Assembly: GCF_037975245.1 (NCBI RefSeq) | Contig: NC_092582.1 | Span: forward strand, 23,463,577 to 23,527,576 | DNA from: Apostichopus japonicus | Lineage: Eukaryota; Echinodermata; Holothuroidea; Aspidochirotida; Stichopodidae | Length of the DNA stretch: 64,000 nt | Reading direction: 5' to 3' | Shown here: one piece after another, positions 25,806 to 38,700 of the stretch | Numbering within the stretch: the stretch's first letter is position 1 | Layout: every line of letters begins with the position of its first letter | Notes under the pieces: generated by a model | Told to the model about the DNA's origin: nothing | What the model saw: the letters and a program-made list of their open reading frames with translations, nothing else | Databases searched by the model: none | Made by a program: the position numbers and the translations under genes

Positions 25806-26166
25806 CTGAAAGAGAAACAAGGGAAAGTTGATAACATTGTAAACTGTTTCGAAACATGTACATAATCCCTTGCAGTGTTCATAATTACATTCAGTATACG
25901 CACGTCACTCAGCGCAGGTACCTGTTACACGACACAGTATAGGAACTGGCGAATGTGCGTTTATAGAGGACACCATAATGGATTTTAATGGGTGTGATTA
26001 GTAGGGTCAAGAAACTGCATCAACATACACACATTATATATGTATATATACATATATAGTGTCATTATGATATGAGACCTTTTACTTTCTCTTTGGTTTT
26101 CTTTTCGTAAATTTAAGGAAGAAGGCCTAGTAAAGTAAACAGTGTTGAGACTGAAACAAAACGCCA

Positions 26167-26825
26167 TAATTAGGGGGACAAACTAAAACGAATGACAGCG
26201 AATGACCGAATGACAATCGACTTTGTACAGGGTTAATTATCATTTGCGAATGACAGCGAATGAAGGCGAATGACAACGAATGACACCGAATGACAACGAA
26301 TGACAACGAGGGACAGTATTGAGAAGATATAGAATGATTAACGGAGTGGAGTAAATGCGGTTATTGGTTTTCTGCGCAAAAATGATTTGAGGAAAATCGC
26401 ATATAACGTGGTTGCAGGGTTTTGGTGTAATTTACGGATAGAAACCACAGGGAAAGTTTTTGTGTGAGAATGCGCTTGAGTGCTGTGCTTTTTACCTCTG
26501 TAGATTTATATAGAAAGATAACTGAAGCCGTTTCAAGATTATAGTATTGTTAGTTTCTAACATTTAATATCGGGAAAACGACGTTAAATTTACTTTTTAA
26601 AATCAGACTTACAATTTCGCTTACTATAAGGTGCGTTTTTATCTTGTCCGTACTTTACTAGATCTAGATACCCACGAAGTCTGAACTGTGATATCCGGTT
26701 GAAGCAAATGTCTGTGCTGTCATTACTGTCATTCGTTTTAGTCGACGCATTGTTTAGTGTGTACAACATATTGTCATTCGTTATGTGTAACGCAATTGTC
26801 TTTCGTTTTAGTAACACCCTAATTA
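26167..26825. mobile_element. TAATTA-flanked MITE with subterminal repeats
   Basis: The 647-bp element 26173-26819 lies between direct TAATTA copies (26167-26172, 26820-26825). Left end: GGGGGACAAACTAAAACGAA. Right end reverse-complemented: GGGTGTTACTAAAACGAA. The motif ACTAAAACGAATGACA recurs inside both ends, and a run of GCGAATGACA-type units follows the left end (26190-26310). No transposase. PIF/Harbinger-like or IS3EU-like are candidates, undecided. Confidence 0.68.
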
Positions 26826-27635
26826 GGTCGTATTTATAGAGTCACCATTTTGCAATCTCGTACATAAACTAAACTTGTGTCATTAATAGAGACAGACGTA
26901 GAAACCAAAACACACGTGGCTCGATGAGGACATAATTATAGACTTGATCAAGTCTTCAACCATGTGAGTGAAGAAAAATGGAAATATGTGATATCTCCCA
27001 AATAGAATCAGATCATTTTTCTTTTAACTATAGTTGGGTAAGTTGTTCATAACTGATCATAATCTATCGTATCGACCAATAATGAGAGTTCCTTGGGTCT
27101 TGCCTTTTTGTCATTTGGGACAATTTTTTTTCTATACTGTAGTGTCATATCCCGCTTCAGAGCACTCGTATTGTCAGTACGAGCAGTATGAATATCATGT
27201 TTCTATCAGATCCGTGAGGAACTGTTTATACTGTCAATACCAGTGCTTTGAAGCATGATATTGGAGTACAGTTTAGAGAGGTATAATTAGCATTAGGAAA
27301 TTGTCCCAACTGGCTGGGGTTTTCTGTCTCCTTTACCTAGAATGCAATAGCATATCCTAACCATACCCTATACCATACATTATGTAAGCACTCTATACGA
27401 TCAACGTCTTCCTCTACATTTTCCTATTCACGGTAGGGTGTATATCTCGATAAAACAATTACAACATTTTCGCAGGTGGATTATTTTGTCCCGTTTATTC
27501 ACTCCCAGCTTCAATTAATTATAATAACAGACTGCATAGGGCATGTACGATATGTCGACATTTCAGATATGGATTTCCTCATCATAAATCAAACTGATTA
27601 TTGTTTTATTAATGAACTTTTAATCTTAATTTTAC

Positions 27636-27708
27636 CTTTGAATGCGACAAGTTTCTCCTCCAGCTCTTCTGGGTCGTACTCCTTATAATCACCATTGGCA
27701 ACGACTTG
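27636..27708 (-). CDS. AIF1: AIF1-like gene, linker exon before EF-hand 1
   Basis: A 73-bp exon (acceptor cacgatttcag|CAA, donor TTCAAAG|gtaaaa) of 24 codons plus one base. The peptide is QVVANGDYKEYDPEELEEKL followed by VAFK. It corresponds to the acidic linker and helix that precede EF-hand 1 in AIF1 proteins, including the LxxKLxxFK pattern. The phase-1 end joins the 25805 exon to give Asp (G|AT), so the peptide runs on as K-D-QFMEYDLD. Confidence 0.88.
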
Positions 27709-28704
27709 CTGAAATCGTGATAAAGACAAACAGCGGGGAAGAGAAGAAAACTGTAAGTCTCTGAAGGATTTATGATATAACCAAAGGAGTATAATAACGC
27801 ATTGATTTATGAGCTTTTTTTTTGGCGTGATATAGGTCCGTTAGTTTGGCTGGCTACACAGTGTAGAAAAGACAACATACTGAGTCGAGTGTAATTCATC
27901 ATATTGTTGAAACATGCTGAAATCACGAGATTCATTCAATGATAAATTTATGACGTTTGCTACAAAATTGTAGAAATGATGACTTTCTGATGTGATTCAA
28001 GAAATTAGTCAGTTTGCAGAAACCTTTTAACACATTAACTGAACAAATAATCACTTCCTTTTCAAATTGCTACGATATAATTTACAAAATGACCTCAGCA
28101 TTTCACGTTTCCATAAAATAAAAAACCAATTCATACATGGCATACATATAAAGCGGCTGGAAGTTTTATCACTGTTCTGGATTTTATAGCTCACTACGAT
28201 TTCAATAACATTTTTTTGGCTGAATGAAAACAAGTACTGGATAAATCCGGCTTCGAAGTGACTATTTGATCTGTCCTGCCATGTGACGTCATATCACACA
28301 CCATACGGTACCACATTACATATATATTACATAACGTCGTACCATCACTTAAATTAATGGATTCATTTTACGCCAAGAGTGAGGCCGTTTGGTCACGTGA
28401 TAGTACTTCTACTGTAGGCCCCACTTAACGATGTTCAGATGTGGAATCTGTGTTTTCTTATGCTGTACCATTCCTCAAGCAGCCCCCAAACCTCCCATCT
28501 CTTACCAGTTGCCACCATTACCACCCACCCCCCCCCCTCTCCCCATTCATCACAAGTACAAGTCGTCTGTTGTGTCTACTTTATCCAACTTACGTCATAC
28601 ATATTTCACATAAGGGGAGGGGAGGTAGGAGGGGGGGCATGGTAAACATTTTTTGATGTAAGAAGTGGACCATCTGTTTAACTCTCTGAAGTACACTGAC
28701 TTAC

Positions 28705-28766
28705 CTCGTTAATTTCAGTTAGGCGAACGTTTTGTTCTTCTTTTAGGCGGCCCCATTGTTTACCTC
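28705..28766 (-). CDS. AIF1: AIF1-like gene, first exon found (N-terminal helix)
   Basis: Exon of an allograft inflammatory factor 1 (IBA1) homologue, a small EF-hand protein that in animals binds calcium and actin and marks phagocytes and haemocytes. The 62 bp (acceptor cttctcag|GA, donor AACGAG|gtaagt) encode GKQWGRLKEEQNVRLTEINE after a split Gly. This matches the conserved GGKxxGxLKxxQ...L.EIN segment at the start of AIF1 proteins. The upstream exon must end in phase 1 and carry the start Met with only a few residues; I could not identify it securely. The neighbouring exon at 27708 continues in phase 0. Confidence 0.85.
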
Positions 28767-29109
28767 CTGAGAAGAAAAATAGGAAGATGATGAAAGTAAC
28801 AAACTCTCAATATTTCTAGCTGCGAAATCTCTTGAAAAAGTTCAGTATCAATAATCATCTTTTGACTTTTATCTGTTATAACCAAGATGGGAGGGAAGAG
28901 GGGGGGGGGAAGAGGGGAGGGGAATAGGGGGAGGGACCGGGAGAATGTTCATGTTTCACAATCTTCACTTGTCCCATACCTCAACAAGATGAAGCTTGAA
29001 ATAAAAAAAAGCCATATACATTCTGACATTGTGTATAAAATCCGGAATTATCCATACAGCATTTCTCTCCACTGTTTTAAACTTGACTAAAACAAAGGGT
29101 AAAAGTACA

Positions 29110-30285
29110 TCTAAATTTAAACAATGAGATGAGGCGAATATGGTGCTCAATTGTTCTAATGAAACCATATATATAATGCAGACGAATAAGGTGTTCGATT
29201 GTTATGATAAAACCATACATATAATGCAGGCGAATAAGGTGTTCGATTATTATGATAAAACCATACATATATAATGCAGGCGAATATGGTGTTCAATTGT
29301 TCTGATAAAACCATATTTAATTATAATGCAGGCGAATAAGGTGTTCGATTGTTATGATAAAACCATACATATAATGCAGGCGAATAAGGTGTTCGATTAT
29401 TATGATAAAACCATACATATAATGCAGGCGAATAAGGTGTTTGATTGTTGTGATAAACCATACATATAATGCAGGCGAATATGGTGTTCAATTGTTCTGA
29501 TAAAACCATATTTAATTATAATGCAGGCGAATAAGGTGTTCGGTTGTTATGATAAAACCATACATATAATGCAGGCGAATATGGTGTTCAATTGTTCTGA
29601 AACCATATTTAATTATAATGCAGGCGAATAAGGTGTTCGATTGTTATGATAAAACCATACATATAATGCAGGCGAATATGGTGTTCAATTGTTCTGATAA
29701 AACCATATTTAATTATAATGCAGGCGAATAAGGTGTTCGATTGTTATGATAAAACCATACATATAATGCAGGCGAATATGGTGTTCAATTGTTCTGATAA
29801 AACCATATTTAATTATAATGCAGACGAATAAGGTGTTCGGTTGTTATGATTAAACCATACATAATGCAGTCGAATATGGTGTTCAATTGTTCTGATAAAA
29901 CCATATTTAATTATAATGAAGGCGAATAAGGTGTTCGATTGTTATGATAAAACCATACATATAATGCAGGCGAATATGGTGTTCGATTGTTATGATAAAA
30001 CCATATTTAATTATAATGCAGGCGAATAAGGTGTTCGGTTGTTATGATTAACCATACATACAGTATATTGCAGGCGAATATGGTGTTCAATTGTTCTGAT
30101 AAAACCATATTTAATTATAATGCAGGCGAATAAGGTGTTCGATTGTTATGATAAAACCATACATATAATGCAGGCGAATATGGTGTTCAATTGTTCTGAT
30201 AAAACCATATTTAATTATAATACAGGCGAATAAGGTGTTCGGTTGTTATGATAAAACCATACATATAATACAGGATATACATCTA
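29110..30285. repeat. Satellite with alternating 48- and 52-bp monomers
   Basis: Monomer A has GAATAAGGTGTTCGATTGTT and ends ACCATACATAT. Monomer B has GAATATGGTGTTCAATTGTT and ends ACCATATTTAATTAT. About 23 monomers; from about 29475 they alternate strictly as a 100-bp dimer. The array sits just upstream of the first AIF1 exon found. Confidence 0.95.
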
Positions 30286-31286
30286 TACTTGTATTACTGA
30301 CATCATCATAATTTGCATATTAATGCAACATGACAAATAGAAATTATAAAACGATACAATTAATACTGCTTTAAAGATGTGAAGTCATGCCACGAGTCAC
30401 TACACTGCTTTAAAAAGTTGAAATTGTACCCAGGTGAAAAAGTGGTTTTGATCACAATCAGTTAAATTAACTCTTGTTTTGAGAAATATTTCTCGACCAA
30501 CGCATTGTCACAATCGAATAGGATTATGAATAAGCTTTGACACATTAGCTTGTTATGTGCGTACTGTGTGTATACCCACGTACACACTACATCGGTGGCG
30601 ATAACGAATACTTGTGAAATCAGGTTTGCTTATAAATCATGTGTTTAGATTGCTTTGGAGAATTTTCTCAACTGACTTCAATGTTACTAACTTATTTGCA
30701 AACGTATATTTATTGCTACTGCATTACTACGTAGTAGGTATGGCTAAACTATTTCGCATGAGGCGAGTATCCCCTAAGTCAAAAGTTCACACAACGACAA
30801 GGTTACGAACCAATCCATTCAGGCCTTCTTGAACAAAAAATAAATAAATAAATCAAAAAATAATGGTTAAAAATAGCACTCAATATTTCGTGAATTGCCT
30901 TTGTTTAACAAAACGATAGCTTCTGTCTTCAAATATTCATAATCGAACAAGAAAAAAAAGGGGGTGACTGTATGGTAAAACGCAGCTGGTTCTTATGACA
31001 ACGTAATTGAGGTCTTTGTCAGTTTCCTTTGATGATGTGTTAAGAGATATAATTATAGAAAAAAATAAATTAAAAGAAGAAATCCTACGCAAAAAAATCT
31101 CTTTGTTCATGGTTTGCATTATATTCGTGTTATACATCAATGCATTATAGACTACAATATATATATTGGACTGCTGCAACCTGTACAAATTTTGTTTAAT
31201 ACATAAAATGTATGTAACGTCGTATATGCGAACAAACGAACACAACTGTAAAACGGCGTTGTTTGAGAACAGCCAACTTTCCGAGG

Positions 31287-31294
31287 CTTATATA
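31287..31294 (-). promoter_or_regulatory. Possible TATA box upstream of AIF1-like gene
   Basis: Minus-strand TATATAAG in the context GCAGTATATAAGCCTC, about 2.5 kb upstream of the first AIF1 exon found. A possible non-coding first exon follows, ending in tttgtacag|gttgca near 31190. It could drive AIF1, but no transcript evidence is available. Confidence 0.3.
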
Positions 31295-31459
31295 CTGCCT
31301 GCGTGGCGTGGAAGAAATATAATATTATGGTAATTAAAGTCTAGACAATGAGATAATCATTGGCTAAAAATAAGTTATGAACCATTATATTTGGTAATAT
31401 ATAGTAAGCTGTTCATATTTTTTATTTACAGGCCTAAGTGCTGGACTTTTTGTCGTTGT

Positions 31460-31800
31460 TGGCCTCAGTGGCGTAGGAAGGTACTTTTGAGTGGGGGGGG
31501 GATGAAGACTGATGGCCAGCCTGGGGAGGGGTCTAAGGGGAGGGGGTGTCCCCCTCCCCTTTGGATTTTTTTGCATTTCCAGGTGGCCTCAGATGCAATT
31601 TGGTGCAATATAGCACACTTCAACACCCACTCCATTTTGTTAACTTAATTTTGTATTTTCACCTGGCCTTAGATGCAATTTGGTGCTCCAAATGAGATTT
31701 TTTTCTCATTTGGAAATGAAAAGGGGTTTTCTGACTTGCGGAGCGAGGGGGGGGGGGGGAATGATACTTCCGCCCCTCCACATTTTTCACTGGGGGGCTG
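31460..31800 (+). mobile_element. G-run-containing dispersed repeat, copy B, with internal duplication
   Basis: CAGTGGCGTAGGAAGGTACT then a G-run, then two copies of the segment AGATGCAATTTGGTGC (31600 and 31671 areas), and a second G-run at 31748. No coding signal. Confidence 0.4.
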
Positions 31801-32274
31801 TGGTTTCAGTATTTACAATAGTATAGTGGGAAGAGTCATATCTTGGTATAGCGTGTATATAAGGAAGATTAAATGGTCACTTCCTATCAAGCATACTAAT
31901 TGAAATAATGCAGGAAATTTGAAATCATAAATATGCCAGAAATAGAGATGTCATCATTAAAGATTTAATCTATCCTGGCAGTATATATGGTTCGTCAAAG
32001 TCAGGGTTGACACTACCGTTCCATATGTCCTTATTCCATACGCATGTAGTTCTAATTTAATTGCGCATGTACTGCTATAGATCAACCATAACTCTACATA
32101 GGTTTGTATAGTGTGGAAAGCTCTGCAGCGTGATTTATTGACTTGACCCAAAAGGAGGAACCCATAACAGACTGATAAGGGCGGATAATGTTAGGGAATT
32201 CCCCACAAAACATCGCTTAGTTTAATGACGTCATTACGAAATAGGCCTATATAGCTCCTATAAACATTGTAACG

Positions 32275-32727
32275 TTAAAAGGATATTCTAGTGGCTAACG
32301 TTGATTGCTGAACAAACTTGTTAAAGAAATGACTCTAACTAGGAAAACCACATCCTCATACTCAGCACTTTGTGTTGCAAAGATATGAATTAAATAAAAA
32401 CATTAGTGATATCTTGTAAATGCATCTGGCAACAGCAGAATGGATGACGTCATCATGGCACTTCAGCTGAAAATGTCTTTATCTTTCTTTATAATTTGTC
32501 AATCATTTATTCATAAACAGAAAAGAGTATTCTACATAAAAGATACATTTTGATGAAATTTTAAGTACACAGAACTTTGACAAATGAATCAGGTTTCAAG
32601 GATATATCAACAAGAAGATTATAAAAGTCAAAGTAAAGCTTTTGGAGAGCATTTGCCCAGATGACATCACAGACCCCCCCCCCCCCCTCCCCCCTACTGT
32701 GATCCAACTTTCTGGAGTATATTGAAT
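32275..32727. mobile_element. TTAA-flanked MITE, copy 2 (right end decayed)
   Basis: Starts TTAA then AAGGATATTCTAGTGGCTAA, matching copy 1 at 17157, and shares interior landmarks in order (GAATG-ATG-TCAT, then GAGCTGAAAAATGT-like, then TTTTGGAGA). The right end keeps CTGGAGTAT (32712-32720) but the rest of the terminal repeat is lost. A C-run at 32677-32696 interrupts it. Confidence 0.62.
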
Positions 32728-35700
32728 GTTCAGCCAGTCAAGAAAAGGTCACACGCGATCAAACATACCTCGAGTCAGGTGCAAGATTTTGAGACGGGGT
32801 TTTCAACTATAGCATTGTGGAATATAGTTCCCCACAATATAAGTTTCACAGTGTTTGCCATCCCTTTGAATTGTGTTGTAATAAATCAGTGAAGCATCAT
32901 CGTGTTGAATCTGAAAGACTTTACGTCACGTTATGATTCTATCGCAAGTTTTGAAAGTTAAGTTTAATCCTCAAAAACTGATCAGGTTTAAAAATAATCG
33001 TTCTGTAACCAACAAGGTATGTGTAATCAATTACACGTGGTTAATAATATGTTAATTAACATGTTAAATGTGTATTTAACGTGAATGGCCGAAAAATAAT
33101 ATTGTGTGTATACGGATCAGTTGAACAATATCAACCACCCCCCCCCTCCCCGTTAGGCTCTTGGTAGGTCCATTACGTGGTAATATCCGTGTGCTTACGT
33201 AACTGCCAATGCACGTTTAACGGATAGGCCTATATGTGATACGCTAATGCTGGTACCTCGCTGTGTATAATAATTCCGATGCACTATAAAATGCAATGAG
33301 AAACTTTTCTCAACAAGGAAGTTTGCTTGACGCTAGCTACAGTGAGTTGTGTTAATCAGACATGATCGCGGATGGAGTTGAACAACATGTGGCTTATTAT
33401 CTGTTAGTGTGTAAAGATTTGTATCTATGGTAGTTATCAACTAGTATAACGAACAGTATGTTAATATGTAACTTGAATGAACTTGGATTTACACACGTAT
33501 TTATATACTGCCATCAACAGTACATATATAACGATTGTAGATTACAAGGGGGGAAAGAAAAGATTATTGTATTACACCATGATTAACGAACTGTATGTCA
33601 ATAATTAACATATACGAGCCGGGGGAATATAGTCGGCGGGTGAGTTAAAACTACTTTTGGAGGGGGTTGCATGGAGCAACCGCATATTCTCATGGAATAA
33701 GTGGGTAATAATGTTTCAGAGTTATTTTTAGCTCAATTATTGATCGTTCTGTGTGAGTAGGATTCACTTGGACACCCCACACTTAACCCATCCCTATATA
33801 GGTTCCTGCATAGAGACACAGACGCTCCGCTTCACATGGTTGTAATGAACGGCTCTAGACAAGACCTTTTCGGGCGCTTTCAGGAAGTTCAGGGTTCACA
33901 TATAGGGTATAGAAAACATAATCTATGCAGACTCAGAGATGTAGATAACACAAAAACTACCTGCAGGGCAAACTGTATATAATAAACCCAGGGTCCCTTT
34001 CAGCTACGTAATAAGCCTATTACCCAATGTATATAGTTTGGTTTACCTCCGCCGTCAGTGTCGAAAGCTTCATTGCATTGATGCGGCGGTTATCTTATTG
34101 TCGAAATGAACAGGGATTTATAACAGACACAGACCAACTGTACTATATTCCAAAGATCTGCAGGGTTACACATACCGACTGTTAATGTGATTCCTTCTAC
34201 TACAGTCCACATGTCTTCCCTATATGCCATCTTAATACACACTATTCTGTACAGTGATCTGACGTCACACAGTGATGTGATGACGTTCACCTTTAAAGAT
34301 CTCCTTTATTGGCTCCAATTATAGCACTCTATAGCTAGAAAAGTTTTGTGGTGACGTAATCGACCTGCCACGGTCGTAATTCGACCTCAGGCTTTACAAT
34401 TAGCCTGCATAGCTTCTTTACACCATTAGGCTCTTTGTGTAAACACTGTGTGGAAATATGTTCATGTCTACAGTGTAGTTAATCATACAGCGTTCACACA
34501 AAGACCCTCATACATGAACAAATATGTGGCAGGCGTTGCAGACTAATTGGTTAAAAGAGGTCATTTTTTACGACCAAGGCAGGTCGATTACGTAATCTTA
34601 AAAAACTATTTTATGAGAGCGTGCTAAAGTTGGGGTCTACACAGCAGACCTTTAAACAACATTCAAATGTGAGTACATGGTACGAGTAAACATATAAATT
34701 CCCCTCTGCCTGCGTGTCTTTGATGCATTGTTGATTAAATTCAATTTCATGATAGCCTATACAAAATATTGACTTCGCCGATTTCGTATATAGCAAGTGA
34801 GAATTAGGTTTCCATGTGAGTTGCGTAATTAGCAGTGATCTGTTTCTCTGACTTTTCCCAGGGATCTTCAAAGGGGGAAGCAATAACATTGTTTTTAAAC
34901 TAGTTGTGTATACTATAGCGCAGGCCACGCCTCTTGCGATGTGATGAAACATGAGCCCCCCCCCCCTCGTTCCCGCTCCTTCTTCCCCTAACGTATAATA
35001 AACAACCATATAGGCCTAGCCTATATGGGATGCATTTACCGAAGGTAACAAGAACCGATCCTGGAAAGAGGGCGAGAACCTAGTCACAGTGAATGAGGCA
35101 AGCAGTCGAGAAAAGGTTTACAAAACGTGCCTCTATAGGCTGCAGACTACGTAGGTGCTGCAATACTCCAGCACCGAATTTCCTGTATTTTTAAAATATC
35201 ATACGTTTCCCCAATCTTTCTTTATCGTTTCCTCTTTGCACTTAAACCACTATAAAGTTATCTCTATTAAGCGGAATCCATGTTATCCCATGCACTGGCT
35301 GTATGGTGTAGGACATCATATAGGCTGCTGCTATATTTATACAGCCTAACAAAGAAAATTATACATGGACTCGACATGAACTATAAATAGATCATATCAG
35401 TAGACTATGCACTGCATAATGTACTTTTTAAGAAAAAGTCACCCAGGAAAGAACCTGGGCACGAAAACCAAACTACCAAACGACTGATCCGCTCTCAGCC
35501 CCAGTCCCCTGCATCGGGACTGTGACTGTGTGATCATCGTCAGGTGTGCATCACCATTCCCTGCATAATGTGTATGGAATTGCACTGGGGACGAGTTAGC
35601 TGACTGCAATGACCTAACCGCAATTCTGCCATCAGGGACCTTGTTCTGCGTTTTCTACATGATTCTACACACGACATAGATACATACATAGGTTATTTGT

Positions 35701-38700
35701 CTATAGCCGGGCACGTATATCTGATCGTACCGGAAGTATAGTACAGTGTATATAATATGCTTTACGTATACAATCCTACATATTATTATATAACAGTGTA
35801 GACCTCAACTCTCAATATCGATTAGTCGGATAGTACTGCATTATATGAGGACCGTCCTCATTACTTGCGAAATGATTTCGCAAGTAACACGTAATTCATA
35901 CACAGCTATTCTATCAATACCAGCATGCTTTTACCAGTGTTGTGTACTTTGCTGGTATAGGCTCGACCTATACAAACCATTTTAATACACACACAGTATT
36001 ACTAACATACAATGCCTCACACTGATAAGTCACACAGCATGCATGTTGGCTATATCAACGTTATATTGACTCATAAAGTCTCTAAGTCACAAATATTACA
36101 AAAAAGAACCGACTCGAATGAATTTGCATGGGTTGATTTAGTGTAAATGTTACATTGTAAGTATAAAGGTTTATCATACACGGGGGATCAAAGATTTCAA
36201 AAAGGAAGTGGTGTGGCCCTGTGTAGGGGAAGGGAGGGTGGGGGATGTGTATCGGATTAGAGAATTTGATTAATTTTCATTTATTGAATGGTCGAAAGGA
36301 ACTGCCTGCATGGTGAGGAGATATATCATTTCATTCATTTATATTTATATGTCAACTTCGTGACCATTATGCATATGCTTTGTATTGCTACACGCGAGCA
36401 GATTACATATTCACCCTTTATCCTGTAAAGTGTTCTCTCACCACAATTCCGTCCACAGTCTTTCACTTCCCCAACCACCCCAACCCCACCTCACCTCATC
36501 CCTCCCACTTGTACACTGAACGTCAGAAGAGATGCTTGTAATGCTGATCCATCTTCCTTCACCGTTAGTAAAGGCGATTATAAAGTCACTCATTCAATAA
36601 GCTATACCAGGAAGTTCCCATATTCTCTCACATAATAAAACATCACGTACCAAGTTACACGCTGGATAAATGACCCCGGTAATCATTGCGTTATATGGTG
36701 TAATCCATCGCATAATAGAATACATATACAGTTACTACACAAACCAACATGGATCATTCTATACTCATAAGTAGATCATTGACGAAGGAAATTGAAAGGA
36801 GATAGAATGAGATGAAGGAAGTACAGTGAATGAATACAATTCTAATATTCGACGGTGATACATTATATTCAACTGTTTAAAGCAGCTTTCCCCGTTTGGT
36901 TAAAAAAAAATCCGATCATTTGGCTATAAGCCAAAAAGGAATTTACCGAAAATGATAAGGTTCCAACTTGTCAACTTGAAGGTAAAACATATCCTGTAGA
37001 TGTTAAATAGCATCTTATTTCACTGAATCTACACCCCTCCCCTCCCCTCCCTCCCCACCCCCTCCACAAAAAGGAATGTCGCTCAGACATATTTCACATT
37101 ACCACCAACAACGTAAAAAGTAACTAAGAAATATAATATTATATCATATATAAGCTGAAATGCTTTTCATAATACTTCTAACTTTTCAATATTTCCTTTT
37201 AATAATGAAAAATTGGTCGATATGAATCTAAAAAGCTGCTTGAGCATACCGTAATACAATCCAAGATTTTTTTTCAATATCATACCAAAATGCCCCTTCT
37301 GTACAACCATGTCTCCAATTTGTCAATGACTCAAAATGACACTATACTGATCTTTGAACAGTGCTTTAATTGGATTTAACTGTAGGGACAGTGTTTTTTG
37401 CCACCATTGTGTATATTCATTTGTTTTGAGGTGAGCATTGTCTTCAAAGTGTTATATTATCTTCTCCATTTAATGCTCAACATGATGAACTAGCTCTTTG
37501 TTATTCAAACCTAAGGTGTCAAATCAGTTTTATTCGACAGTCTAAACATATCAAATACACGCGGCAATACCCGATGAGTCATTGTATTGCCGTCCTCCAG
37601 GGATCGGGGCTCTCTCTCTGACCAAGTGGATAAAGCATCCACAAATTCATATCTATAGGGGATCGTGCGCGCAGCACAGCACAGCTATGTACCATAGTCG
37701 ACACGCATGGTTGCATATATATTTGCAAGACCATCTACGGGTATAGTCCTCAAAAGCGTGTCGACATGCGGTATTTGTCACAAAATGTATTTAAGAAAAT
37801 AGACAGAACTTATCTGTGTTTGGTATACGCTCAGGGATTAGATCAGTTATCAATGGAGTGTTGACGGCTCGCCGATGTTATTACACTAATCATGCATTAT
37901 TACGTATTTAGTTGGTTGACAAAGTTGACCTTTGACCTATAGAGTTTTCTTCGCAGCATAATGGTAATTGGTCAAAGTTAGGTGTAAAGGTATTTTCCTG
38001 CTTACTTTCCATTGCAGTTTGGGTCAATTTGGGCTTCTCATTTATCCAAGAAGTCAGTAATAATGACAAATTATCTATCTGCATGAATTAGACACCTAAT
38101 TAGACAGCTAATTAGATATATGATCAAATAGCTATGCGTATTGTCCAACGTTATCGTAAAGGGTCTATATCTATGTTGATACCAATATGTAAACTACAGT
38201 TTGCTATGCTACACTGAAGCAAAGGTACATATCCCGGACTCAAGTACATTCTTAAAGCCAACGAACCTTTATTGTATTATGTAACGGGGCGTGGAGGGCC
38301 AGGTATATTTATTATTATGCCCCCCCCCCCCAACCCTTCAGTCTTAGTTATATTTTGAAAAAGTTGTGAGAAATAATCTTTTCAATGTCATACTTTCCCG
38401 GGCCCCCGAATTGATCATGGGTCTCGGCACTTTACCCCATGAACACCCCCCTATCTTCTTGTTAGGCATGTTCATATCTCAGCACCGACCAATCAGGGTG
38501 TCGTCAACATGTATTCAGTTTAGCTAATGTTAGTCTTATATCATCCGACACATTTCCACCCACATAAGGCCATGCCGTTTTATCTGGCAGATACCCCCTT
38601 CTTACAAATTGGATTTCGCCAACCATCTATCGATTATCCACTTAGAAGGGAACAGGATGGTATGCACTACCATCAATATACCATGTGTCGACCATGGACC

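Noticed and set aside
29110..30285. CRISPR-like array
   Set aside because: No unique spacers; the units are contiguous monomers of a eukaryotic satellite.
34045..34075. EF-hand-like NEAFDTDGGG on the minus strand followed by gtaaac
   Set aside because: Only ten residues, no pyrimidine-tract acceptor and a stop just upstream; likely chance.
34160..34230. Possible first coding exon of AIF1 (MAYREDMWTVVEG... ending G|gtatgt, phase 1)
   Set aside because: The phase fits, but the sequence does not look like an AIF1 N-terminus and is longer than expected; no other support.
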